From AP-15 sp963774345 (lineage in GTDB: Bacteria > Pseudomonadota > Alphaproteobacteria > ATCC43930 > CGMCC-115725): a stretch of 64,000 bases of DNA. This document shows, in pieces, positions 55,347-64,000 of the stretch (positions are counted from its first letter, which is position 1; every line of letters starts with the position of its first letter). The stretch is taken from positions 296,965 to 360,964 of the forward strand of contig CAVZFB010000027.1 of NCBI GenBank assembly GCA_963774345.1, written 5' to 3'. Made by a program: the position numbers and the translations under genes. Under the pieces are notes generated by a model. It ran no database searches, was not told the origin of the DNA, and was given only the letters and a program-made list of their open reading frames with translations.

Positions 55347-56540
55347 ATGGTCAATTCCATCCGCCAAATTCGGGATCGAAGCGCAGCACCGCGCGGCGCG
55401 CAAGTCATTCCCGGGGTGACCAAGATGCAGCTCGGTGATCGGGATGAATTATCCGTTCAAATACGGGATTACGACACCTGCTTCGCCGAATTCTTGAAAT
55501 CGGCGGGCAACGGTCAAAAAATCTTGCAGGCAATTCTGCTGCGTGAGGCGTTCAGCCTGTTTGCGCTCCAGGGTGTAGCAATAAAGCAAGACGCTCCAAC
55601 AGTGGTACTGGACGTAAGTTGTGGGCCTGGTGATTACAGCGTGGCATGGACATCGCAAATCGCGAGGTTCTTACCAAAGGGTATGGCATTTTATTGTACG
55701 GATTATCGCGATGGCATTGCCAGAGAGACGGGCGAAACCTATGCGATGACGGCCGCAAGGAAAATGCAAAGGGCGGCAGAGGATGGAAAACTGAGATTGG
55801 CGCAGGCTCCCGTTGCTACCGATGCCGATTTGTTTTCCGGCCGCGATGCGCTCATGCCGCCCGGAAAAACCGCCGACATCGTCCATTGGTCGCACAGCGG
55901 ATACCATGTGCGCGACGCACTCGGCGCCGCCAGGAATGATCCTCGGGCGATCGAAGTGGGTTTACATAGAGCCGTCGATAAGATGTGGGCAGCGCTTGAC
56001 CAAATGGGTTTGATGGTTTCGATCCACGAAACGCGAGACAGTTCTGACGGCCTTCAGTCGCAAATAGGCCCTGTCTCTCGGAAATATTGCGGAAGGTTGG
56101 ACGATGTGCCGGAGCAGATCGCTGCACGCATCTGGCAATTGGGCGGATCTGTCGCCGTCGTGAATTTTGCGAGCCCGCTCAAGTTTCTGGAACTGGGCGA
56201 TGCAGGCTGGGAGCGACTGAAACGGCCGGCTCAATGGAATCGGCTCGATGAGGTGGAAGCCAGGGCTTTGCGGTTACTGAATTTCATTGCTTTCGATTTC
56301 TCCGATCCTGCCAAAGCGGCGCTCGAAATCCTTGCAGAGGATGGTCGGTTAGCGGCCTATGTCGACGAATACAAATCCATTCTCGCGACGAATGGCGGTT
56401 ACATCGTGGTAAAGTGCGCCTTTCAAATGATCAGTAAATCGCAAGAAGTGGCGAGAAAGCTGGATGACATCGCATATCAGCTCAGTGAAAAGATGCGCGA
56501 TTTTTCCGCGGAGATGGGCACCGAAATGCGAAGAACATAA
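55347..56540 (+). CDS. SAM-dependent methyltransferase-like protein
   Basis: This 397-residue protein has a class I methyltransferase motif I (VVLDVSCGPGDYSVAWTSQI, about residues 87-106), then FYCTDYRDG as motif II and DIVHWSHSGYHV as a post-motif region. The sequence before it (about 30-80) is helical. Its substrate is unknown. The C-terminal 120 residues (ALEILAEDGRLAAYVDEYKS) are unassigned. It is a single gene, with lower GC than its neighbours in places. Confidence 0.7.
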   Translation: MVNSIRQIRDRSAAPRGAQVIPGVTKMQLGDRDELSVQIRDYDTCFAEFLKSAGNGQKILQAILLREAFSLFALQGVAIKQDAPTVVLDVSCGPGDYSVAWTSQIARFLPKGMAFYCTDYRDGIARETGETYAMTAARKMQRAAEDGKLRLAQAPVATDADLFSGRDALMPPGKTADIVHWSHSGYHVRDALGAARNDPRAIEVGLHRAVDKMWAALDQMGLMVSIHETRDSSDGLQSQIGPVSRKYCGRLDDVPEQIAARIWQLGGSVAVVNFASPLKFLELGDAGWERLKRPAQWNRLDEVEARALRLLNFIAFDFSDPAKAALEILAEDGRLAAYVDEYKSILATNGGYIVVKCAFQMISKSQEVARKLDDIAYQLSEKMRDFSAEMGTEMRRT

Positions 56541-56614
56541 CGCGCGGTGTACCACCCGACCGGGAAAGGATCCGGTATCTACAAGCGCCAGACGCTCTTC
56601 GACCCATGACAGGC

Positions 56615-56687
56615 GAACGGCTGGTTTCGGGGCGAAACCCGATGTCAGGGGCAGCCGGTGCGAACTGCCGGGTCGGGTGGAGGCCGT
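56615..56687. repeat. Dispersed 73-bp intergenic repeat, copy 1
   Basis: The stretch starting GAACGGCTGGTTTCGGGGCG and containing GCCGGTGCGAAC matches 60712-60785 at roughly 80% identity in the same orientation. It lies in the 365-base gap before the second IS110 element, which otherwise holds no gene. Confidence 0.65.
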
Positions 56688-57609
56688 GTGAAAACCATCT
56701 TGTGGGTCACCTCGGCGCAAGATTGATTCAAGGAATACTACTCCACGCGCATCAAAGATTCACTAAGATTACGTCCTCGATTCTTTTGTTGCGTACTAAC
56801 CAGGTCTTCCGGCGTTTTCACACCTGGGGTAGTCGGGGCGAGCACTTCCCCCGACATTGGGCTTAGTAGGATCGGCCCAACCATAGAGCCTCGGGAGATG
56901 CCGCCATGGAGCAGTACGCCGCGCTGGACGTGTCGCTGAAGGAGATCAGCATCTGCATTATCGACAGCAACGGAGACATTGTCTTCGAAGGCAAAACCGC
57001 AGCTGAACCGGCGACCCTGGTTGAGCTGATCAGAAGCAAGGCGCCGCAGGTGATGCAGGTCGGGCTGGAAACGGGCTCTACCTCGCCCTGGTTGTTTCAT
57101 GCGCTGGCCTCTGCAGGGTTGCCGGTCGTATGCATGGATGCGCGACATGCCCACGCCGCGCTGTCGATGCGGCCTACGAAGTCGGACCGCAGCGATGCCC
57201 GAGGTTTGGCCGACATGCTGCGGATGGGCTGGTATCGCGAGGTGCACGCCAAAAGCGTCACCTCGCACGAGCACCGGACGATCCTCGGTGCCCGTCATCA
57301 GCTCGTGACGATGCGCAGTGAACTCGACGCTCAGATCCGCGGCATATTGAAGACGTTTGGCCTGATCCTTGGAACGGGCAACAAGGACACACTGATCCAA
57401 CGCGCCGAGAAACTGGCCGCAGGGCATCCGGTGATGAGCGGCTTGGTCGCCAAACTGGCCGAAGTGCGTCGGCATGTGACTGTCGCAGATCGCTGCTATC
57501 GATCGCGACATTCGTCACCTCGTCCACACCGAGCCTACCTTGAAGCGCCTCATGAGCGTGCCAGGTGTCGGCGAGGCAGCTTCATAGTGCTCACTATCAG
57601 TCGGGTGAG

Positions 57610-58023
57610 GTGACTATCCGTTACCGATTTCATCCCCGTTGCGGCGAAACGGTCATTGTTACCGGGCGCAATCGGCATGGCGACGAGGTTGCCCTGATCG
57701 TCCGCCAACCGGACGGCACGCTGGCGCACTTACCGATCTGGATGACGGAGGATCGCGCAGCGGCGATGACGGTCACAAAGACTCCGCGTCTCACACTGGA
57801 GTGTTTGCGCGAACTGCGCCTCGAGCTCGATGCCTGGCAAAGCTTGCTGCGCGACAATTCCCGTCGCGAAGGAGACGAGCATGCCGCGTCCGCAGCCGAG
57901 CCATCGCCAACCCGACCTCTTCGCGCCCAAGGATCCACCGGTGCCGATAGCAGCGTCGGAGCGGACGAAGCTGCTGCGACTGGTGAGCGCGCTTCTGGCG
58001 GAGACGCTGGCTGTCATCGCTGA
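57610..58023 (+). CDS. DUF5372-family protein of recombinase cassette
   Basis: This 137-residue protein starts at GTG 57610 with TIRYRFHPRCGETVIVTGRN, then LIVRQPDGTLAHLPIWMTED, the pattern of DUF5372 proteins encoded just before large serine recombinases. The second half overlaps the next small gene and may be read through after a short natural end. The function is unknown. It is the first gene of the cassette inside the IS110. Confidence 0.75.
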   Translation: MTIRYRFHPRCGETVIVTGRNRHGDEVALIVRQPDGTLAHLPIWMTEDRAAAMTVTKTPRLTLECLRELRLELDAWQSLLRDNSRREGDEHAASAAEPSPTRPLRAQGSTGADSSVGADEAAATGERASGGDAGCHR

Positions 58024-58054
58024 GGCGGAGGCTAACAATGAAGATCACGCCTGA
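57881..58054 (+). CDS. Small protein of recombinase cassette
   Basis: This 57-residue protein begins PRPQPSHRQPDLFAPKDPPV and continues TKLLRLVSALLAETLAVIAE. It overlaps the DUF5372 frame, and its own end overlaps the start of the recombinase at ATG 58038. The order DUF5372, small protein, recombinase is that of known three-gene recombinase cassettes. Confidence 0.65.
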   Translation: MPRPQPSHRQPDLFAPKDPPVPIAASERTKLLRLVSALLAETLAVIAEAEANNEDHA

Positions 58055-59236
58055 CCATCTGGCGCGCGGCGCCTTCATCTATATCCGGCAATCCAGGCAA
58101 AGGCACGATGGTGCGCGGCGCGGTGCGCAAGGGGGAGGCTTTGCTCGCTGGCCTGCTGCGCTGCGGCCATTGCGGACGCAGATTGCTTGTCAGCTACAAC
58201 GGTACGAAGGGCGACATCGGTCGTTATCATTGCGACGCGACCCGGAGCAACCCTGAGGCCGCCCCCTGTATCTCGTTCGGCGCTCTGCGGGTTGACCAGG
58301 CGGTGGGAGCCGAGATCGTGCGATTGCTCCAGCCGCTCGGCGTTGAGGCGGCGATCCGTGTGATCACGGACGGCGAGCACCAAGCTGGCGAGAAACAGCG
58401 CCAGATCGAACTGGTGCTCGAACAGGCGCGATACGAGGCGGCTAGGGCGCGCCGGCAATATGATGCGGTCGATCCTGACAATCGTCTGGTCGCTGGCGAA
58501 CTCGAGCGGCGATGGAATGCCGCCCTCGCGGCCGTAGACCAGCTGGAGAAGGAGCTGGAGGCGCTGGTCCGACAGCGCCCGGCGGTTCTGGGTGCCGAGG
58601 AGCGTCAGCGTTTGCTGCGAATGGGTGCCGATCTGGAGGCGGCCTGGCATCATCCGGCCGCGACCGCCGTCACCCGCAAGCGTATCATCCGCGCTGTGTT
58701 GCGCGAGGTCGTGGCGCATGCAGAGGATGATCAAATCCGGCTGCTGTTACATTGGCAGGGCGGCGATCACACCCACCTCACGGTGCGGAAGAACCGGAGA
58801 GGTCGAGACGCGTTGGGCCGTCGAGCCCGAAACGACGGACCTGATCCGAGCATGCGCGCGATTAATGCCCGACAAGGCCATTGCCGGCATGCTCAACCGA
58901 ACCGGGAAGCGAACCGGCCGGCTGAACGGATGGACGCAGTCGCGTGTACGTGGCTTCCGCAACACGCACTGCATTGCAGTCTACGTCGACGGCGAGTGGG
59001 CCGAGCGTGGCGAAATAACGTTGACTGAAGCGGCCAAGATGCTTGATCTGAGCCCCCTGACGGTGCTCCGCTGGATCCGGGCTGGCATCATCCCTGCCGA
59101 GCAGTACTGCAAAGGCGCGCCCTGGGTGATCAAGCGACGGGATATCGAGGGTCACGACCTGGTCGAACGCGTCAAGACGTCCCGCAAAGGTCCATCATCA
59201 TCAACTCCAGATCATCCGACCCTTATCTTTCAATGA
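58038..59236 (+). pseudogene. Large serine recombinase, internally deleted and frameshifted
   Basis: It starts MKITPDHLARGAFIYIRQS, the beginning of the resolvase domain, but nearly the whole catalytic domain is lost at about 58095. What follows is the recombinase zinc-ribbon part LLAGLLRCGHCGRRLLVSYN and a coiled coil (RRWNAALAAVDQLEKELEAL). A second lesion near 58795 changes frame to CARLMPDKAIAGMLNRTGKR and a helix-turn-helix end LTEAAKMLDLSPLTVLRWIR. Without the catalytic core the protein cannot recombine. Confidence 0.83.
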
Positions 59237-60007
59237 TGTAGAGAGATGGGCTTTATGACGTGGGACCGGGACCGATCACCGCGCTGGCTTTCCTATCCTC
59301 CGTAGATGACCCGAGCCGCTTCAAGCACGCGCGCGACGTCGGCCCGTATCTCGGCCTGACGCCGACACGCTATCAGTCCGGTGAGACGGACAGGCAGGGG
59401 CGCATCTCGAAGTGCGGTGACACCTTCACCCGCACCTGCCTCTACGAGGCGGCCCACGTGCTGCTGACCAGGGTTCAGCGGTTCTCGCCGTTGAAAGCCT
59501 GGGGCATGCGCTTGGCGAAGCGGATCGGCGCCAGGAAGGCGCGCATCGCGGTCGCTCGCAAGATTGCCGTCATCCTGCATTGCATTTGGACCGACGGTAC
59601 CGAGTTCTGGTGGACGCGCGAAAAGGCCGCCTGACGCGCGATCCGCCATACCAGCTCCGCTCCGGCGGAGGCGCTGTCCTTGCCGGGACGGCGGGTGCGG
59701 ACGACCGCGCAGAGGCTGTAGGTCGACTGGGCATATGTCCGGTCAGACCGCTTCACACCTCGCGGCGTCACACCCCTGACACCCATCATGGGGCGGGCAA
59801 CCGACCCCGGAGAGAACCATGACCCCGGCAAAGACCAGCGTTTCACACCGAACTTGACCCAGGCGCCCCGATTAGAGAACAGCCTCGGTGGAATCCGGCC
59901 ATTCCCGATTGATGTCGCTATCGGAGCATCTGCGTCGGGAGCAGCCATTCGCACTGGTCCGGTGGTCGACGTATCGATCGGTTGACCTGGATTTTACAGA
60001 TTGATGT

Positions 60008-60481
60008 TTATCCGCCTTTGACCGCGCCGCCGCCTGGACGCCCAAGAAACACGAGATGTTGATAGTAGAACTGCATGACCGTGAAAATGAAGGCCGTGCT
60101 GATACCGAACAGTAGCATGCCGTCGGCCGCCTCGAGCGCGCCCATCATTCTCCAATGCGGTTGCAGCATGAGCCCCGAAGCGCCTCGTGTGGCCATCGAG
60201 TCGACGGAGTAAAGGATTGCGGCTTCAGGCGAGTCGAGAGCTCCAAGCCACACATACGCTGCCGCCCAGAACGCAGCCTCTATCCCATGTAAGACAGCCA
60301 GCAGTAGTCCCATCGCAGTGATCGCGCCAATCGCGATCGCGACCACCTGCGGTAAGCCAAAACTCCGGCTCTCCAGCCAAATCCGAATGGCGTGCAGCAC
60401 GGAGACCATGAACGTCACACCTGCCGCGTGGATTGCTATGGTCAGCGCTATAAGCGACAAACCCCAAGTCCAGTTATCCAA
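60008..60481 (-). CDS. Ion-channel-like membrane protein
   Basis: This 157-residue protein has hydrophobic helices (LSLIALTIAIHAAGVTFMVS, VVAIAIGAITAMGLLLAVLH, MLLFGISTAFIFTVMQFYYQ). The region AAILYSVDSMATRGASGLML, between helices, resembles the pore region of two-helix potassium channels, but the filter TxGYGD is replaced by TRGASG. A channel without a canonical filter or a related membrane protein is possible. It is alone. No regulator is seen. Confidence 0.55.
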   Translation of the reverse strand: MDNWTWGLSLIALTIAIHAAGVTFMVSVLHAIRIWLESRSFGLPQVVAIAIGAITAMGLLLAVLHGIEAAFWAAAYVWLGALDSPEAAILYSVDSMATRGASGLMLQPHWRMMGALEAADGMLLFGISTAFIFTVMQFYYQHLVFLGRPGGGAVKGG

Positions 60482-60711
60482 CGGATCTATCCTTAAATTA
60501 ATGCACCGGCAGACGCTGGCGAGACCGAATATTTCTAGCGGAATCCGCCCGCGGAGTTTTTCACAATCGGTCGAAGCGGAGCTGAGGGCCTGGAGGCCAA
60601 CTCTTGATACACGACCCTACGCGGTTGACCCCGCGTACGAACTCGTTGATTTATCGACCGGCCCGAAGGTTCGAAAAGGGGTCGACTTGATTCTTTCACT
60701 CGTAGGCATCC

Positions 60712-60785
60712 GAACGGCCGGAATCGGGCGCAAACCCCATGTCAGCGGCGGCCGGTGCGAACCACCGGGGTGGGTGGACAGCCGT
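60712..60785. repeat. Dispersed intergenic repeat, copy 2
   Basis: This is the second copy of the repeat at 56615-56687, in the same orientation, with the central ATGTCAGCGGCGGCCGGTGC conserved. It lies in the 435-base gap (60482-60917) that otherwise contains no gene. Confidence 0.65.
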
Positions 60786-60917
60786 CCTTCGCCGGCGCCA
60801 CGGTCAGCGGCAAAGTCGCGCCGAAACCAGCCGTTCGCTGCGGCAGCGGGCAAGGAGTTAGTTCAACCCCTGAACTAAAACACCTTATGTCCTCGACGGC
60901 CCTCATTGCGGCCGGCA

Positions 60918-63256
60918 TCACCCGTTGCTTGGTTCACGCTCTAACGTTGCGGGTGTCCCGGCGACGGTCGGCATAGGCTCGCTGACCACGAACATCAGCG
61001 AGCATTCGGCCTTATCCAGTAACTCAGCGGCCGTCTGGCCGAAGTCGAGCTGCTCGCCCGGGCGTATACTAACGCCCATGACGACAAGGTTGTGGCGGCC
61101 GGACTTGATCTGATGAAGGATCGCGTTCTGCGAGGTGCCAGCGCTTTGCACTGCAGGCTTCACGGCGACCCCGTAAGGTTCACCGAGCCTGACGATTTCG
61201 CCGATGACGGCATCTGCGCTCGCCATCGGCGCAATCGCGGCTCCCAGCTCGCTCCGCCAGGACCGCGCGGCGGCCGGACCCTGGGACCGGGCAACGAAAT
61301 GGAGTGTCGTCACCGATCCGCGTGAGGCCTGCGCCAAGGCGATCGCGAATTCCGCGCCACGGCGGGACGTGGCGGTCCCGGTGACGGGGACGAGGATGCT
61401 CCGGCCGGGGCGGAGCGTTTCCAGACGATCGGTGCCGCGGGCGATGGTGACGGCGAACGGCCCCGAGAACGCGACGGCACTGGCGCCGATCTGCTTGTGG
61501 AACTGGCCTCCCTCAGAAGCGGGCTCGCGCCCGATCACCAGAAAACCGTAACCCCTTTCCGCTTCCGTTACGATCGCGGCTTCGTCCGGCCTCTCGATGC
61601 GTGTAGTGACAGGGGCGACCATGCCGCCCTTCTGCTGGCCTACTTTGTCGCCTTCCGCGATGTTCTCGTTGATGACTGCTCTGGTTCGCGCGGCTTGCCG
61701 TTCGCCCTCGTGCGGCTCTTCCAGCGAGGCATAGTCGAAGTGAATGACCGTCGTGGCCATCCGCCGGGCGCCGGCGAGCAGCCCGACCAGCTGCAACGCG
61801 AATTGCCCGCTTGGACTCGCGTCTACGGCGACCAGCATCCGCTCGATCTGTGGCGCGACATCCCGTTGCCTCAAGCTCCTCGCGCTTGAGCCGGTCGGCC
61901 TCCTCCTCGGTGATATGCAGCCGGCCGAGCGCCCAACGTAACAAAGGGGGCATCGACATCGTCGTCACCACCGCCATCGCGACGATGGTGGTAAAGAGGT
62001 CCTGATTGAGCACCCCCATCGACAACCCGATGGTGGCGACGATGACTTCGGTCGAACCGCGTGCGTTCATGCCGCAGCCAAGCGCGATCAACTCGGCCCA
62101 GGACATCCCGCCCAGACGGCCACCGAGAAACGCCCCGCTGAACTTGCCCAGGCTTGCAATCACGATCAGACCGATCGTCAGAAGTAACAAATCGGTGTTC
62201 GCAAGGACCGCGAGGTTCGTGGTCAATCCGGCAAGCCCGAAAAAAACCGGCATGAAGAGGGCGACGATGAGGCCGCGTACCTGCTCGTCGATGTGTCTGG
62301 TGAGGATCGGGGACTGGCCGATCAAGGATCCCGGCGACGAAGGCGCCCAGCACGGTGTGGACGCCGATCGCGTTGGTCGTCAACGCCATCAGTCCAGTGA
62401 TCACGAGGATGGTCGTGATGACGAGCAGCTCGCTGACGAAACGATCGTTGGCCCAGCGGTTCAGCCGAAAGACGATCTCTCGCCCGACGGTAAAGCTGAC
62501 CCCGAGGAACAGGGCTGTGCCAGCCAGGCTTGGCCCAGCGACCACAGATCGATGGTCGCGATGTGACGCAAGAGCCGAAGACGACCGACATGATGTCTAG
62601 CCCGATCGTATCGTCGATGATCGCGGCGGCGACGATGACCTGCCCGATCGTCCGGCGCAGAAAGCCGACCTCTCGCCCACCATCGCCACGATCTTGACCG
62701 GAAGGAGATCGACAGCGCGACGCCGAGGAACGAAGTCGGTGGTTAGCCGCTTGCTTCGTCGGGCAGCATCGGTGTCCGGCAGCTCAGCTCGCCAATCGCG
62801 AGACCGCCGCATGAACGGCAAGGCGATGCCGCAGATAGAGATGCTGAACGCCGCGCGCCGCGTGCGCCGCACGACCGACAGATCGGTCTCCATCCGGTCA
62901 GCGGCGGCAGGAGCAGACGCGAGCTGCGCCACTGCATCGATCATCGCTTTCTGATCAGCGCTCCGTCGAAATAGCGCCTGCTGGCCGCGGGCCAGAGGGC
63001 ACCCAGGACCGAGGGCCCAAGCAGATGCCGGCGATCACTGACCGTTCCGCGGCTCGCCGATGCGTTGCATGACCTCGCCCGCCAGCCGGCCGGACCACAG
63101 GGCGATTCTTTGACAGAGGAATACAATCTCGGAGGGGCCGCGCGCAGGGCCTTCAGCGGCGTGAGCGGCGAGCAAGGGGACAAGAATGAGGCCTATCCCA
63201 AGGATGGCCGGCACCGCCTTCGGTGACCGATTGCCCGCCGTGAGATTTATCATCAC
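60918..63256 (-). pseudogene. Cation/proton antiporter with universal-stress domains, many frameshifts
   Basis: This would be a CPA2 (KefB-like) antiporter followed by tandem universal-stress-protein domains. Pieces in different frames, in order: SEIVFLCQRIALWSGRLAGE (from 63256), LLGPSVLGALWPAA, DLSVVRRTRRAAFSISICGI, IGQVIVAAAIIDDTIG, SELLVITTILVITGLMALTT, FMPVFFGLAGLTTNLAVLAN, GMNARGSTEVIVATIGLSMG, RLHITEEEADRLKREELEA, then RMLVAVDASPSGQFALQLVG and RSILVPVTGTATSRRGAEFA for the stress domains, to the stop at 60918. At least six frame changes are needed. It is beyond repair or reflects a poor assembly patch. Confidence 0.85.
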
Positions 63257-63419
63257 GCTCGACCCCGTACACGTTACAGGGTCGCGTGCACGCCGGCCGC
63301 GCGCAAGACCCCCAAGTGCCTAAATGGCAAATAAAATTTGGGAAAGCAAAGTTCCCTGGCGGCGTTCGATTCGCATAGCCCAAAAACGCAAGCGAGGTCC
63401 GTGATGGAGGCAGCGGAGC

Positions 63420-63731
63420 TTGAAAGACGCCTTGCACAAAAAAAAAAGTGAGGTCGCCGATGTCGAGGGGTATAGCCGCCTGATGCACCGCGACGAAGAG
63501 ACGACGATCACGCTGCTTCGGCCCGCCCGTCCGACGAGAGATAATCTCATTCGCGGCCAGTCATTGATGACCGATCCCGCCAATTCGATGACCAGCACTT
63601 TCACCTATTTCGGGTCGGCACACATACGAGCAATTCGCGGGCCGATCACGTTGTCCCTCTTACGGATGACGACAGCAAAGCTGTGCCGGAGCAGAGGCGA
63701 GGTCATCCAATTCGGCGGTTCCGACCCCTGA
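63420..63731 (+). pseudogene. Class III adenylate/guanylate cyclase fragment
   Basis: The frame contains KSEVADVEGYSRLMHRDEET, the first part of the cyclase catalytic domain with the metal-binding aspartate (normally AADVEGYSRLM). The remainder does not match the family. It is the 5' relic of a cyclase gene. Confidence 0.55.
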
Positions 63732-63814
63732 CCGCCTGCCGCGCATCGCCTTTTGCTCGCGGCGCAATTAGCCGTTGCTCAAACCGGTAATAAGCGGCGA
63801 ATGATCCGCGGCTC

Positions 63815-64000
63815 GTGTCCCAATCCACGGAGTACCCTGCTGACGAAGTGCGCGCTCAGCCAAGCTTCCATGCCGACGGTGCGTGGTCGCAGCTTCTCGA
63901 ACGCATCTTTGAGACCCTATCGCCTGATCTTACTGCGGAAGGCGATGTTCCCATCGACGTCAAACCCGACCAGGTGAAAAACCTCCTTGCCGATGTCGAC
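63815..64000 (+). CDS. Unidentified gene, 3' partial
   Basis: A frame open to the window edge begins near GTG 63815 (SQSTEYPADEVRAQPSFHAD) and continues QLLERIFETLSPDLTAEGDV, acidic and helical. At least 62 residues; the family is not recognised. Confidence 0.35.
   Translation, partial: MSQSTEYPADEVRAQPSFHADGAWSQLLERIFETLSPDLTAEGDVPIDVKPDQVKNLLADVD

Larger units (their letters stand above)
56906..59634 (+). pseudogene. IS110-family transposase split by recombinase cassette
   Basis: The first part (from ATG 56906) has EQYAALDVSLKEISICIIDS with the first aspartate, GLETGSTSPWLFHALASAG, and KSDRSDARGLADMLRMGWYR. A frameshift near 57480 precedes AAIDRDIRHLVHTEPTLKRL, and the match stops at MSVPGVG (about 57570). 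The rest, GPITALAFLSSVDDPSRFKH and HARDVGPYLGLTPTRYQSGE to EFWWTREKAA, is at 59266-59634. Between them lies a 1.7-kb cassette (57610-59236). The IS is different from the IS110 at 26977. The following 370 bases (to 60007) hold no gene and probably the right end. Confidence 0.88.

Overview
The window reads as high-GC alphaproteobacterial chromosome. Its left end has the type III pantothenate kinase, RNase J, methylmalonyl-CoA epimerase and DUF1467 gene order that is common in Alphaproteobacteria. Codon use is GC-rich almost everywhere. The genus cannot be fixed from the sequence. The window is rich in frameshifted genes, including normally conserved ones (rnj, mce), so either the locus is decaying or the assembly carries indel errors. 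I flag each case.

Layout. 1-3335: housekeeping genes (coaX partial, broken rnj, broken mce, DUF1467, tag). 3519-7015: a compact one-strand Grr-type RiPP locus with two Gly/Trp/Asn-rich precursors, a radical SAM/SPASM maturase, a secreted protein and a lytic transglycosylase. 7045-13362: a satellite-like integrative element. It starts at a tRNA-Pro 3' fragment and has an integrase, an AlpA-like protein, a Toprim primase, a P4-type primase/helicase and an origin-like cluster of nine GGTGAAG repeats. 13499-25700: a patchwork of phage and recombinase remnants. It includes a tyrosine recombinase followed by a two-gene PD-(D/E)XK plus HEPN pair, an IS91-type unit, decayed DUF4238 and FRG genes, serine recombinases and an OmpA lipoprotein. 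25900-33450: IS110, IS21 and IS5 pieces around a truncated DUF499 defence ATPase. 33507-39614: two PEP-CTERM proteins, a TPR sulfotransferase and a TPR O-GlcNAc-transferase-like protein. 40036-43100: a resolvase gene split by an IS3 element with a 5-bp target duplication, an HNH protein and a PIN-like remnant. 43300-56540: metabolic and transport genes (broken esterase, broken molybdenum hydroxylase, luciferase-like oxidoreductase, FUSC exporter, adenine deaminase, methyltransferase). 56906-64000: an IS110 element split by a recombinase cassette, a channel-like membrane protein, a badly decayed cation/proton antiporter with universal-stress domains, and fragments.

How the genes may work together. 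The Grr locus probably makes exported, cyclophane-modified peptides. The satellite replicates through its primase and helicase from the adjacent repeat cluster. The PEP-CTERM proteins are plausible substrates or partners of the neighbouring sulfotransferase and glycosyltransferase. The best candidate for an undescribed system is the intact nuclease-like/HEPN pair at 15719-17061, followed by the two-precursor Grr locus.
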